Notes: generated by a model not told the origin, from the letters alone. 64,000 bases of DNA from Dryocosmus kuriphilus (GCA_038277395.1 CM076193.1:89667583-89731582), one strand, 5' to 3'. Positions 33,611 to 46,047 are shown, counted from the stretch's first letter. Made by a program: numbers and translations.

Positions 33611-36600
33611 GAGGGTCCGGATGCAATAACGGGACGAACGCTCGAAAACGTGTAAAAGAATTGTCCGCGTGACTTCTGAAATGAAAATTTAAAATTTTTA
33701 AAAATCTTACAGTATAGAAAATAGAAGGACAAAACTTTTTCCTATGTTCAATTTTTTTGTCTGATGATTATTTTTAATAATAAAATTGAAAAAGTAAGAA
33801 AATATTGTTCGCTTATTTAGTTATTTTTTAAAACATAAATCGTCATAAGTTAATGAAATATTATTGAAACTGTTTGAAATTTGGCCTACACATGCAGTAT
33901 ACCATAGAGATGCCCACAAAGTAAACAAACATCTGAAAATCTTCTTTTGTTTAATAGTATTTAATTGCAAATTGTGGACTGTCGGTAACTATGTTTTTCG
34001 ATCTTCCATGAGAAAAAGTATCGAGGAAACTTTGGAGTTGAGAAAACTTCCAGCGACAGATTTGTTCCTCACTATTTAAGAAAGATTTTTGGAAATTTTC
34101 AGATCGATTCATTAAAAATTGGCTGAAATATCCATTTTGTAAGAAAACATGCGACCCCGTTTATTAGCAAGTTCAACCGCTACAGGACGTTCGGACGTTC
34201 CCTCCGTGTTACTATACCTATTCGTATACTCAGTGAGGACTCGACTTTCGAATAACGAAACATTTTAACTCCTTTAGAAAACTGTTATTTTATCCTAAAT
34301 AATAGGTAGTTAGACGCTGCAATCATTAAATTATCTTTATTTTAATTGCATTAGCATGTAACTTAAAATAGAAAAAAAATATCTTCGCAAGTTCTCCCAC
34401 CCTGTGTTTTGTATCATTTTTCCGTAGAAAAAAATGTAAACAAACCTTGCAGTATGCTTGTTATTATTTTTACTGCAGAATGGAGTCAGTTTCGCAAATT
34501 ATGTTGGACTGTTCAGATCGTTCTTCAAATTATTTTCATTATACTAAATACTTTTTCACTATTAGTGCCGAAAGTAATAAAAGAAAATTTTCGATTTTTA
34601 TTAATTTGATTAATAATTATGGCAGAAAAACAAATAGGCCGAAAAAAGATTCTAAATGAAAGTCAATGGAATAGAAATGTGACAAAAAGTGAGAGAAACA
34701 AGGTAATGAAAAAATTGTATCTTAAATAGCTAATATATTGGGCTCTTAAATTGTTCAAAATTTTTTAAGAATTGTGTTTTAAATGCAAATAAAAGTTAAT
34801 TTGAGAACTCTGCACAGATAAGAATAATAGCTTCGGCAGGTACTAAAGGAAAAATTGTCTGTCTAAAAATGTTAGGTCGAGTATTATCCTTCGATTAGTT
34901 ATGCCGGATTTGAATTTTTCTTCGAATTTGAATTTTTTAATAACGACAAATTTTTTGTCACCAAAGTTAGAAAATAATTTTTCAAATACTTTCACACTGT
35001 CAAAGTTAAGGGCACTAGGTGCTGAATGTCTATCAACTTTTGTTATTTATACGGAAAAATTTAAAAAAGTTGATTTTGTAATATTTGTTGAAAAATTAAA
35101 ATCCGACAAAATATGCCGAAAGAGAATACACTAGGTTTTTTATGTCAGGAGCATGATAAAACTTGTCTTTTTATCTTAGGGACTGGAGTATGTTTCACAA
35201 TCAGGAAAATTAATCCTCAGGAAAGATTTTACTCTTATTGATACCTGTTGTAATAAGAAATGCTTCTCGACAATCGATGTTTCTGAACAGAAGAAATTCC
35301 ACGATTACTTTTGGAGTTTGGGTGATTATCTAGCCCAAAACGTTTTAATTAGTTCACTGATTGCTAGAAAAAAATTGTGCAAGCGATAGCAATAATAGTG
35401 GTAAATTTGCAAAATGGACTTATTATTTTCAAAGTACAAATCGCATTATTGTTTGTAAAAAATTTCTTTTTAAAGTTCTTGGTATTGATAAGAAAAGATT
35501 AGAGACTGTACAAAAAAAAAATGTCTAAAAATGAGAACTTAGGAGATAATCGAGGAAAGCATGATAGTCACGTGGTAAAATTAACCGAAGAAGTCAAAAC
35601 AATAATGCAAAAACATTGCTATATAGTTTACCTCACAAAGAATCACACTACACTCGCGAAGATTCAAAACTTAATTATTTCGAGTCCTCAGATTTAACTG
35701 TACATGATTTGTATCATTGGTTTTTGGATTATTATGCATCAATTACAGGAAATTTAGATGCTCCAATAGACGAATCTATATATTGCAAATATTTTAACCA
35801 TAACGTGAATTTTTCATTTAAATTGCCACGAACAGACGTTTGTAATGTTTGCTGTGCATTTGATGCAAACGAAATCGGAAAACAAGATTTTGAAGATCAT
35901 CGAAAACGGGTAGAAGAATACAAAAACTTAAAGCAAAAAATGTTGCAAACCAACAATGTATTACATCTCAAATTCGACTTTGCTCAGAATCTTCCGCTTC
36001 CTAAAACTCCTGTAAATGTACAGTTTTTTTGCCGACTTTTGTGGCTTCATGTGTTCAACGTGCATGTGCATGGCAATTGGAACAGTTATATGTTTTATTT
36101 CTTAGAAGGTACGTAGAAAAAAGGCGCTAATACGGTTTGTAATTTAGTCCATAATGCTATACATGAAGAATTGGTGCTAAGTCATTATGAAAAAATTTTC
36201 TTGTATTCTGACGGCGCTGGAGGACAAAATAGAAATTATTTGATGGTTTCCTTTCTGTCATTGTTATCAACAAAATACCAAACCGAAATTCAGCACCTCT
36301 ACCCAGTGCGTGGACACTCTTATTGCATATGTGACGCAAATTTCGGATTATACGGTAGAAAAAAGAAAATGAAGGAAAAAATTGAAACGGTTGAAGAGTA
36401 CGTTGATTTAATAAAAAATTCTAGAAAAAATCCCTTCATAATGGTTAACGCGTCAGACAAAGAGCTCAAGGATTTTGATAAACATCTAGAATTGAATAAA
36501 CAAATCAAAAATATCAAAATCAGTCAAGTGGTTAAAATTGATTACTTCCCCAACGGTAACATTGACGTTTATTACGCCTACGATGAGAACCCCGTCACTT

Positions 36601-37844
36601 TTCCATCAATGAACGGTAATAATTCTTTCGATTCCCTAGATAGTGCTCCACCGGCTGGAGGTGTTGCAATAAGTAAAGAAAAATTAAAAGACGTCGAAAA
36701 ACTATTAAATTATTTAAGTCCAAAACTCGTCTTTTTTATGAAAATTTAATACAAAATGCATTAATAAAACCAGATAATAAAAAGAAAAAAATTGATGAAT
36801 GTTAAAGGAAAAAATTCCACGATAAAAAGCGATAAACAAAATGTGCTAATATTCGATAGTTAGTAATAATTAAACTAGGTTAGCATTTAAATGTTCCTGT
36901 AAAAAAACGTTCAACAAAAGGTTGATATATTATAAGAATAAAGAATTTGCGAAGCAAAATTTTTTCTATTATAACCAGCGTACTGCAAGGTTTGTTTACA
37001 TTTTTTTCTACGGAAAAATGATACAAAACACAGGGTGGAAGAACTTGCGAAGATATTTTTTTTCTATTTTAAGTTACATGCTAACGCAATTAAAATAAAG
37101 ATAATTTAATGATTGCAGCGTCTAATTACCTATTATTTAGGATAAAATAACAGTTTTCTAAAGGAGTTAAAATGTTTCGTTATTCGAAAGTCGAGTCCTC
37201 ACTGAGTATACGAATAGGTATAGTAACACGGAGGGAACGTCCGAACGTCCTGTGGCGGTTGAACTTGCTAATAAACGGCGTCGCATGTTTTCTTACAAAA
37301 TGGATATTTCAGCCAATTTTTAATGAATCGATCTGAAAATTTCCAGAAATCTTCCTTAAATAGTGAGGAACAAATCTGTCGCTGGAAGTTTTCTCAACTC
37401 CAAAGTTTCCTCGATACTTTTTCTCATGGAAGATCGAAAAACATAGTTACCGACAGTCCACAATTTGCAATTAAATATTATTAAACAAAAGAAGATTTTC
37501 AGATTTTTGTTTACTTTGTGGGCATCTCTATGGTATACTGCATGTGTAGGCCAAATTTCAAACAGTTTCAATAACATTTCATTAACTTATGACGATTTAT
37601 GTTTTAAAAAATAACTAAATAAGCGAACAATATTTTCTTACTTTTTCAAATTTTATTATTATTAAAAAATAATCTTCGGACAAAAAAATTGAACATAGGA
37701 AAAAGTTTTGTCCTTCTATTTTCTATACTGTAAGATTTTTTAAAAATCAATTTAAAAAATTTTTTAATTTTCATTTCAGAAGTCACGCGGACAATTCTTT
37801 TACACGTTTTCGAGCGTTCGTCCCGTTATTGCATCCGACCCCTC
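33611..37844 (+). mobile_element. 4.2-kb DNA transposon with ~860-bp inverted repeats, AATT duplication
   Basis: The left arm (33611 to about 34466) and right arm (about 36969-37844) are nearly identical inverted copies with ends GAGGG(T)CCGGATGCAATAAC. They are flanked by AATT (33607-33610 and 37845-37848). The ~2.5-kb centre carries one split transposase gene on the + strand. The 4-bp target duplication and the transposase motifs are reminiscent of the Sola group, but I cannot confirm the superfamily. Arm similarity and near-complete coding imply fairly recent activity. Confidence 0.88.
34619..36749 (+). pseudogene. Transposase of the 4.2-kb element, nearly intact, one intron
   Basis: Exon 1 is 34619-34702 (ATG, 28 codons, ILNESQWNRNVTKSERNK). 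The intron is 34703-35179 (GTAATG...TTAG). Exon 2 starts with GLEYVSQSGKLILRKDF, then a cysteine-containing segment (DTCCNKKC) and FHDYFWSLGDYLAQN. After one-base frameshifts in A-runs near 35370, 35520 and 35615, the frame from 35616 gives SHYTREDSKLNYF, YCKYFNHNVNFSFKLPRTDV and CNVC. LKFDFAQNLPLPKTPVN (first probable catalytic Asp) follows. TAG at 36114-36116 interrupts the frame, which continues as GANTVCNLV, IFLYSDGAGGQNRNYL (second Asp), RGHSYCICDANFG (third acidic) and a Lys-rich tail to 36749. It matches a widespread but poorly named arthropod transposase family. Confidence 0.82.
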
Positions 37845-38054
37845 AATTACGGAACAAATATTTCAAAACAGATGTGACATTCTTGTGTTCTATCGCTCTA
37901 TTATATATTTGTTACATTTCAGAATTCCAGAACTGTTACGTCGTAAAGTAACAGTGTTACATAATCTCGTAACCTTTCTGTTCCGTAACTGTTGTTACAT
38001 GTCTGTAACAATGTTATGTATAAATGTTCCATTTTGTTTACGTAACATTCATAG
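37845..38054. repeat. ~167-bp tandem array, right part
   Basis: GATGTGACATTCTTGTG, ATTTGTTACATTTCAGAATT and repeated GTAACA words continue the array interrupted at 33610. Confidence 0.65.
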
Positions 38055-38255
38055 ACCTTGTCCACTGGGAAGTACCATTTCATAAATTTTTTCAGTGTTA
38101 TCGGTGTTCATTGCGGTTGTTGGTCGTCCCGAGCGCTCATCGTCAGTAAATTTGGTACGACCACATAAATTTAGCCACCCATATTTTCACGGTGGAAAAT
38201 GATAGACAAGAGTCCCCGTAAACCTTCGTAAAAGGATCATTTCTTAAAGGATTTA
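38055..38255 (-). pseudogene. Mariner transposase N-terminal fragment
   Basis: The - strand reads VYGDSCLSFSTVKIWVAKF, a one-base shift, then GRTKFTDDERSGRPTTAMN and EKIYEMVL. This is the second helix-turn-helix of mariner transposases (compare SxSTVKxWVAEFKRGRTSxxDxxRSGRP). Nothing C-terminal follows. It abuts the gypsy integrase relic directly. Confidence 0.75.
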
Positions 38256-39320
38256 TGACTGCACTGAAGCTCTTTTGAGTATCTGAGAGTTGGTGTTTTC
38301 GAGCAAAGACTTTGTTTCCAACTTTGTAATGCTGGATGAATGCTTTCGGAGCCTTTTTTGGTGCTTCTTTCATACGTATCGAGCCTGGTGTTGCCTTGCC
38401 TGTTGGAACCAGGCGTCCCTGGAACTGTCAGTAGGTGTCGACAGGTTTGAGAAAGTTCATTCACCAGAAGGTTTGAGATTAGTTCCAAAAAGAATTTTAC
38501 TGGGAGTGAGCCCAGTTGCGTCAATACGTCGAGTACGGATGTCATAAAGGTTCTCGGGGATGTCGATATTACAATCCTCTTGGGAACGTGCGGTAAGGCG
38601 TAATCTCGTAAACTTGTTTAGGCCTTGGTAGTGGTTTAATTGTGTTTGCTCTAGAATGGTAAGTGGGGTAGTCTAGCAAGAGGTGGACCATTTTTTCAAG
38701 CTTCGATCTAATTTTTGCTTGTAAATTCAGGACCATTATCAGTGAGTAGAGCTCTGAGAAAACTGTAACGACGGGAAACCTTACGTTTTACGGTGGCTAT
38801 AACCTGGGGAGCTTCTGCGTTACCCAAGGCAGTATGTACCCATCAGGTCAAGAATTACAGTTTCCGGGGCTTTTTTGGGTGTCGGGGGCGTTGTTGGACA
38901 CGATGAGCGGTTCTTAGGGGTTCGGACATATGAAAAAGCGTCAGTTTTGGACGTATTCCGTGATCTTCTCTCTCATCTTTGGTCAGAAAAAACACTGTTG
39001 CATGGCCCGAAGTGTCTCGTTCATACCCAGATGTCCAACAAATCTGGATTCATGAGTCATGATATTCATTAAGTATGAACTCCCGAGATTCATCTGGGAT
39101 GTGAAGTAGAGAGGTCCAGGGCGTTACTTCGCTGGCTCTCCAGAAACCGGCTTCGTTGAGGGAATGTTGTTGGCAAATAACAGTTTTTTGTTTTGTTTTG
39201 TGAAAACCGGTAATGATGCAAGTTGTTTCCATTTTGAGATGAGTTTGCATCTTTCGTCATCTGTCTGTCTGTTGGGCTTAGGCAATATCGTATAGGTCAC
39301 GTATTTCGATGGAAGCAAGA
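38256..39320 (-). pseudogene. Gypsy integrase relic
   Basis: Read from high to low coordinates: the zinc-binding start (TPWTSLLHIPDESREFILNE, then YHDS), a degraded central part with RRYSFLRALLTDNGPEFTSK (second catalytic Asp), and the tail (STKKGSESIHPALQSW and AFIQHYKVGNKVFARKHQLS). There are many frameshifts and stops. It appears related to the gypsy relic at 42-46 kb but no LTR is visible, so this is an internal fragment. Confidence 0.78.
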
Positions 39321-41391
39321 TGTTTTAAAAATTCTATTAAATTTTTTATCTATTTTCTTCTTCTAAACAATTCTAAAACTAATGGTACCATTTAAAATTT
39401 TTTAAAAGTGATATGAAAAGAAATAATTCTAGGAATAATCTTCATTAAACTACCGAAGGCCTACGTGATTAAAGTTATAATTTGATGTACAGTAATCAAA
39501 AATTAGACATTTGCACTTAAAATCTGCCTCAGCAATTCTTGATATTAGTTCAATAAAAATTAGATAATAATTAGGAATAAAAAACATTTTAAGTCAATGT
39601 ATTTTCAATTGCTACAACCGACATTATGAAAAATTAGTTCCTTCAACAATAAATGATTCCTGCTCGAAACTTTATAATCTAGATGATTTTTAGTTGGTAG
39701 CTTTTAGAATTAAGGAAGTCAGAATTCGATTTTTCAATTTATTTTGGAATTCAAATGTAGAAATTGAAAAAACGGTGATATTTGAGGAATTTCTTAATGA
39801 AAAATGAGGTTCTAGTAAATATATAAATCTGTGGAAATTATATGTTATTATACAGTGATAAACACATTTTTTTCACGATTTATTCAAAAGCCGCGAAGAC
39901 AAGGAAAAAAGCTTGATCACTGGCTTGATTTCCCGAATACGACCGACTACTTGCGATTGCTATCGATTGAACATAAAGATTGCTACGATTGCTTGAGAGC
40001 TCGCTTGAGACTGTGACAGAATCTCAGAAGGTTTCATGCTGAAGACGTTCCTCTCAATTCTTTGAATCAATGATGAGAACTGAGTACATAAAATAAAAAA
40101 ATATGCTGACTTGGAAGAGTTTGGTGAATTCGAAGTGGTGGGTCGTTTTTTCTTTTCTCATTTTAATAATTGGCTTTGCTGCAATGTCTTCTGGGAGTCT
40201 GGCATGAGCAGCCCCCATATTTATTTGCCTACAATTGCGAGGCGGCCAATAGCTCAAGCGACATCCACCATGACTGCCATAAGTAGGAGTTCCTCACAGG
40301 ATATGAAGCAACACTCCGCCGTGTGCGTAGTTCTAATCGCTTTTGTCACCTCAGTCAGATTTGTGGCATTGTACTTCTAGGTAATCCATCTAATTCGGCT
40401 TCTTATCCAAGATTACACCCAGATATTTGACCAAATCAGAAATATTGAGTAGTTTTTCACAAAACAAGGGGTAAGTTCAAAACAATTTTTTTCGCGAAAG
40501 TTTCGGTAATTTTAGAATCATCCTGGATACGAGGGAGTGACGCAGTTTAGCAGTATATCTTAAAGCGTTGTTCGTTACCAGCGTAAATGTGTTTTCCCGG
40601 TCGATCGTAAACTACTATTTGTTCTTCAATCCAGTAGACACTGAGGACAAAGGGATTATTAATTTATTCGTAATTCACGGTTCATGAAAGTATTATTTCA
40701 TTTTTACAAGTTAAATTACAGTTCGTAGCAGAAAACTAACATAGTACGCCAACACATTTTTTATTACATTATTCTTATCACACTTATTAAAACGACTAAG
40801 TAAAGTTTTGCTTATGTCTGTCGTGACACCCTTATATTACGGAATTTGATGTGTTTTCAGCATAAATCTAACATTTTACGTTACCGTGGAGTGAAAAAAT
40901 AATTGTTTGGAATTTGTTTTTAGACTATGTGAAAAGTTGTGATACCCTATCATTATTCCCCCTGATTTTTAAAAATTTGGCTAACGGAAAACTTATATAT
41001 GATATAATTTTCCAAAAATTTCTTCCATATATTTTGTCGTTTCGTTTGGAGAAACTTATCTTCACTTTTATTTTTTTTAAATACAACCTTTATTAATGCT
41101 AATTTTGCATTTTTTAAATATTTTAAAGTGGCCTAAGGATAAAGTTAATAAATTTTTTCAAATTCAAAAAAATAAGGATGTGTATCTTTCATTCGAACAA
41201 AACAAATTTTATGAAAAATGCTTTGAATTTTTTAAAAATATGTATTCCATTAGACGTATTTAAAAAAAAGTAATTTTCTTGATATTTAAACAATTCTACC
41301 GTGCTTAAGAATTATATTATTTCTAAAATATGGTTATATATAAAATTAGACATACATCCATCATCGGACAGAACCACAGGCTTAGATTAAC
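39321..41391. other. Intron 2, no recognised feature
   Basis: AT-rich. Open frames at 39831-40016 and 40111-40380 have no family signature. 40900-41390 is especially AT-rich. No inverted repeats noticed. Confidence 0.45.
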
Positions 41392-41785
41392 TTATGGTAA
41401 TGGGCCGGTGAAACTCTGGTAATTCTTGAGGACGTAAAGTGACCCAAGCATAACCGCTTTTCGCATCCATCCCTCGAGTGACTCGGCGTTTTGTCGGCAC
41501 ACAGGTGTGGCCTTGAGGTTACGAGCCAGTGAAGGTTTCGCACCTCCGAGAACACCGATCACAAAGACCATCATCTTAACCGAATATTCCAGGTACAGTA
41601 GTCGCAGCTCCCTTATGGGGTCTCGATACCTTTTATTCTTTTTCTTCTCCTTGTCTGTGATGTCGACAGGAGCAGAGAATTCGATTACGAGCATAGTTCG
41701 TTTTTCAAAGGCAACAAGAACGATCTCAGGCCTTGAGTGTGCAACAGAGATAATTGTCGAAAAGAGGGTGTGTGTATGCATGTAT
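41392..41785 (-). pseudogene. LINE 3' end: endonuclease-like C-terminal domain
   Basis: The - strand frame reads HSRPEIVLVAFEKRTMLVIE, then KNKRYRDPIREL, MMVFVIGVLGGAKPSLARNL and MRKAVMLGSLYVLKNY. The pattern RPDIVV.D..K...LIE...P ... KY.DL..E ... VVIGALG ... LQKAALLG is the C-terminal domain of a LINE class widespread in invertebrates, plausibly a restriction-like endonuclease. The reverse transcriptase is absent here. Two related copies lie at 49.7-53.3 kb. Confidence 0.75.
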
Positions 41786-41810
41786 GTATATATATATATA
41801 TATATGAATG

Positions 41811-42033
41811 GATTACTAGCATTGAGAAATACCTTCTTTAAAAGCAGACCGTTTGTTCACAAGACGCACATTTTCGGGTAACGATTTGTCGCGATGAGAG
41901 AAGTAACGTAATCGTGACTAGACTGTTCTCTACAGTTGACCGAGTAGTATCGATCCGACGAGAGAAGGCGGACATGAGTATGTGCGTGTGAGTGCATGTG
42001 AAGTGGTATGCGTGAGTTTGTGTTTAACGCCAC
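41811..42033 (-). repeat. 3' LTR of the old gypsy
   Basis: Aligns by eye with 46048-46284, for example GACCGTTTGTTCACAAGACG versus CACCGTTTATTCACAAGACG. Confidence 0.8.
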
Positions 42034-42100
42034 TATACTCTCCCTGTTATTTTAAAATAGTGCAGCTATTTACAAATTAAAAAAACATGTGTAATAAAAT

Positions 42101-43280
42101 TTAGCTATTTATAATGAGAAAAGTGATGCAAAGAAAAAATAAAATTATAGGGTGAAACGAACACGTTTGTAGGATGAGTTTTGCGATATCGAAGTACTCG
42201 AAGGTGCTTGTAGAGGAGGCGTTTGTTGTTTTTCGTCGTAATCCGTCAATATGAAGGTAGGTTTGAGGTGATCTATGGATGTTGAAACGTTTTTCCGCCA
42301 GTGAGTACAGTAAAGTACTTATCGTGCTTTGCAACAACTTTGAGGTGTCCTTCGTAGGGAGCTGAGAAACACGCTCGAACCTTGTCGTTGCGGAAAAATA
42401 CGTGATTGCAAAAAAACACATGAGAATACCTGTTGATATCTCTGGAACAAGAAACAATGCTTCCCGTGACGAGAGATCGTTTCAGGGGAGAGGTTTTGAA
42501 AATGCTTCCTCAGTTTGTGAACCATTTGAAAAACTGTAAGGGTGCGGGAGGAGGAAGTAAGGAATTCACCTGGGTATCAAATGGGCTCACTATCGAATAG
42601 CTGTGCTGGTGTCGTGCTGATGTCTTCCTTCCACGCACATCTCTGCCCAGAAATACAGCTGGAAGAGCGTCAACTTACGAGTCATCGTGGCAGATGAGTG
42701 CCGCCTTGAGTTGCCGGTGCAGTATTTCGATGAAACCGTTTCATTGTAGATGGTAAGACGTTGTTCTCAGGTGCTTGGTTCCCAAAAGCTCATGTAGCTT
42801 TTGGAAGAGGCGAGACTCGAATTCTCTTCCAAGATCCGAAGTGATGCGACGAGAAACACCGAATCTTGCTATCCAATGATAGAAAACAGCTCGTGCTGTA
42901 GTCTCTGCGAATCGATCTGCGAGTGTTACAGCCTCACAGAATCGGGTGTAACGATCCACGATTCTGACTCATTGGTTAAACCCTCTGCAAAGAGTTAGCT
43001 TAACTAGGTCTATGTGGATGTGCTCGAAGCGTTGAGTTAGAAGCTCGAAATTTCCAATAGGGGACGCTGTGTGTCGAGAGACTTTATTCTTCTGGCACTG
43101 GATGCATTGCTTGGTCCACTTAAGACAGTCTTTGTTCATTAGTGGCCAAACGTATCGTTGAACAATCATTTTCTGTGATGTTTTTCCGCCAAGGTGGGAA
43201 AGCGAATAGCACGAGTGAAAAATCGCTTGTGTTCCTGCTAGATCTTGAATCGAGACAGCTTACGAAGTAGCATTTGTACG
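42101..43280 (-). pseudogene. Old gypsy integrase
   Basis: The - strand shows CLKWTKQCIQCQKNKVSRHT (end of the zinc-binding domain, near 43090), FEHIHIDLVKLTLC (first Asp), DRYTRFCEAVTLADRFAET, FGVSRRITSDLGREFESRLF (second Asp, near 42830), then a shift and IEILHRQLKAALICH. The conserved Glu sits at that point, near 42730. The tail near 42380-42100 matches post-integrase sequence (CFSAPYEGHLKVVAKHDKYF). Stops and shifts throughout. Confidence 0.82.
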
Positions 43281-43438
43281 TTACAGAGTGTCATCAACTA
43301 TGTTATCGGTACCTGTGACATGACGAGTTTCCGTCGTAAATTGGGCAATGAAGCCCAGTTGATGAAATTGACGTGGTTTCACTGGTTCTGGACGCTGTTT
43401 TAAAGCGTGCAGCAGTGGTTTATGATCAGTGCAGATGA

Positions 43439-44500
43439 TCACGTGTCGATCTTCAAATATGTGCCGAGAGTGGTTAGTTGCTGCGTAAGCAGCATGTAGG
43501 TCACGATCATATGTTCACAATTTTGCCATAGCAGGTGTGAGATGTTTACTGAAAAATGAATGCATGAAACGCTGCGTATTCCGTGTTGACGTTTGGTAAA
43601 AGATTCGTCGATTTGTGGAGCCCAGTTAACTGCCATGATGCCTTTCACGTCAGGTACTATGAGCTGCTCCTTGAGCTGTGCGATGAGGCCAGTAGTTTCT
43701 CTTATGAATTTTCGGTAGAAATTGATCATGCCGAGAAACCCTTGCTGCTTCTTGATGTTTTGTGGTTTTGGAAAATCGAGGATTGCCGTGAATTTCCCAG
43801 GCATTATTTTAATGACTTTCTCAGAGACTGTATTTCCGAGAAATTTGGTTTCCGTTACTCCGAAGTGTGACTTGACCGAGATGATGACCAATTCGTACTC
43901 CTGGAGTCGCTGTAACATGATGCTCAGGTCCTGTAGATGTTGTTCTTCGTTGTCAGTAGCGACGAGAAGATCTTCGGTGTACGGAAACACAAAAGGAATG
44001 TCACGGGTTGCATCATCGATGAAACGCTGGAACTTTTGTGCCTCATTCCGAAGTCCGAACATCATGAACGGAAATTGGCAGAGTCCAAACGACGTAAGGA
44101 TGGCTGTCTTAGCGATATCCTCCGGGTTAACTCTGACAAGGTCGATAGTAGAGAAAAGCTTCTTACCATGAAGATTTGCATCAAAATCTTTCAGATAACG
44201 CACCGGTTACTTGTCTGATATTGCCTGGTCGTTGAGTCTTCTGAAATCACCACATGGTCGTCATTCACCTGATTTCTTCAGATCAAGGTGAAGAGGTGAG
44301 GACCACAGACTGTCAGAACGTCTGGCGATTTCAAGAGCCACCATTTTTTCAGACTCGTCCTTTTCTATTTTGAGTCTGTCCGGAGCAAGCGTTCTTGCTT
44401 TGCTAGGGACAGGTGGTCCAGGCGTCGTTTTCATAAAATGACGCGTTGAGTGATTGGATGGCTTAAAAGCACCATCTGGATACGTGAACACTGGGAATTG
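43439..44500 (-). pseudogene. Old gypsy reverse transcriptase
   Basis: From 44491 down: HFMKTTPGPPVPSKARTLAP and ALEIARRSDSLWSSPLHLDL. Then from 44203: YLKDFDANLHGKKLFSTIDL, AILTSFGLCQFPFMMFGLRN and AQKFQRFIDDATRDIPFVFP. The catalytic box reads YTEDLLVA where the family has YLDDILVA, so one of the paired aspartates is lost. FLGMINFYRKFIRETTGL and the RNase H connection follow. Inactive. Confidence 0.87.
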
Positions 44501-44529
44501 GCTAAGTAGTTACGAGTAAACTGATTCTT

Positions 44530-44770
44530 CATGTAACACCTTGATCGATGCGATGCCCTTCACTGAAAAGATCTTGCCGGTTGTTTGAGACCGGTGACGT
44601 TGTTGGTGTGTCTTTGGTTCCAAAGATCGACTGAAAGACTAAAGTGACTCGGAAGGGCAGCACCAATGATTGATTTGGAGACATCAGCGATGATGAAATA
44701 CCAATTGAAATCTCCGCGTAGGCCAAGGGGCCGTCCATAAATTACGTAAGGGACATTTTTGGACATTCAG

Positions 44771-44816
<46 letters not shown>

Positions 44817-45225
44817 CCCCTAGTAAGGAGTTTTCTATAATAAATGCATGTAACTTTAACTTAGTCTTAATAATAGGTTTGACCCCTTCCCCCCCAAAAA
44901 AGCCTTACATAATTTATGGACGGCCCCTAAGGTTGAGTTTCTGAGGAGAGAAACCTAAATTCTTAATCGGTGTCCCATTTGCTGCAAACAGTTAGTAGCA
45001 TACAGGGGCTTGTTCTTAACCGCAAAAATGGAAGTACTGCAACATCAGAACCTGTGTCTAACTGGAATTTTAGTCCAGAGGTTCGGTTTATAACGAATAA
45101 GGGACGAGTAGTAGTGGGAGAGTCACGCTTCGCCAGTAGTGACTCTCGGGTTAGGTTCCCTGAGATTTACATCCGGGCAAGCATTTTTGGGCCTCATTAC
45201 CAAACTTCGTGTGGTACCAGCACTT
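44530..45225 (-). pseudogene. Old gypsy nucleocapsid and protease region
   Basis: The - strand has a knuckle-like segment CWYHTKFGNEAQKCLPGCK at 45164-45223, then the protease flap region LFAANGTPIKNLGFSPQKLN (about 44930-44992). The MITE interrupts here. Beyond it comes GDFNWYFIIADVSKSIIGAA (44650-44710), the last protease strands. This confirms that the MITE interrupts a once continuous frame. Confidence 0.78.
44727..44927. mobile_element. 201-bp MITE with poly-C interior
   Basis: The terminal inverted repeats are GGGGCCGTCCATAAATTACG and its partner (CCTTACATAATTTATGGACG, then GCCCC). The flanking CAA and TAA suggest a 3-bp TTA/TTR-type duplication. The GGGGCCGTCCATAAAT end is a pattern seen in MITEs of many animals. 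The interior holds a 42-base C run (44772-44813). Confidence 0.88.
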
Positions 45226-45279
45226 ACCTGACCTACTTAGCCGGTTCCGTGAAGAGCTTCGTGATCACTGTCGTTGGTT

Positions 45280-45790
45280 CAGTTGGATAGAGCTGGCGAT
45301 GAGGCTGGTGACTTGCTTATCAAATTCGTCAACCTGTAATTCAAGGCTACATTCATGTGACGAAGGTAGTGCTGTGATGGAGGACGTCTGCTACGCCTGG
45401 AGGATTTCGTGGAATGTATCGGCGAGATTGGTGAACTCATGCAGTGTGTGTTTTTGGGCTGCACTGACAATAGCGTGCGAGTTTGCTTCGGTAAATTGGT
45501 GAGCCATCGAGAGCGAAATAAAATTGCGAGGGTGTGCGATTTCCTAATGATGCACCGTCGAGGAGCTGCTGCATGACGGGTGTCGATAAGGGACACAGCA
45601 TAGTAGAATTTGTCCTTTTCAAGTAGGACACCTTGAATTATAAACTGCGCCTCGAGTTACACGAAACAAAGTAAGGGCCGGTCCGGACTAAAGGGGGGAG
45701 CTTTGACTTTACCACGAGCCGAGGCGAGATATTCGCTCTTAGCGTCTTTGAATTTTTCATCGTCATCTGGCATTTTGTTGCTTCACAAGA
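45280..45790 (-). pseudogene. Old gypsy Gag fragment
   Basis: The - strand includes MQQLLDGASLGNRTPSQF (near 45540) and, in another frame, EANSHAIVSAAQKHTLHEF with LADTFHEIL. These match Gag sequences of this gypsy group (LGDRKPSQLLR, then LA..AD...L). Heavily shifted. Confidence 0.65.
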
Positions 45791-46047
45791 AAACTATGTT
45801 CACTCACAGAAGCAAAGAATCACGGGTTTTTAACACATAAAATTTGTGCACGAAGAAAATCATGACCTACTATGTTGCACTATGTTGCACAGAAAATGAC
45901 ACAAGTTGCTTGTGAATTTTGAAAATTGCACTTGGAGCACGTGGCGCGAGGCCACGACATAAAATTCGAAAAGGGAGTTGCGGAGATCCGCGAGCACTGC
46001 ACTAAAAAATTCACCACGTTAGAATACGTCGGGGTGCTGACCCCGGG

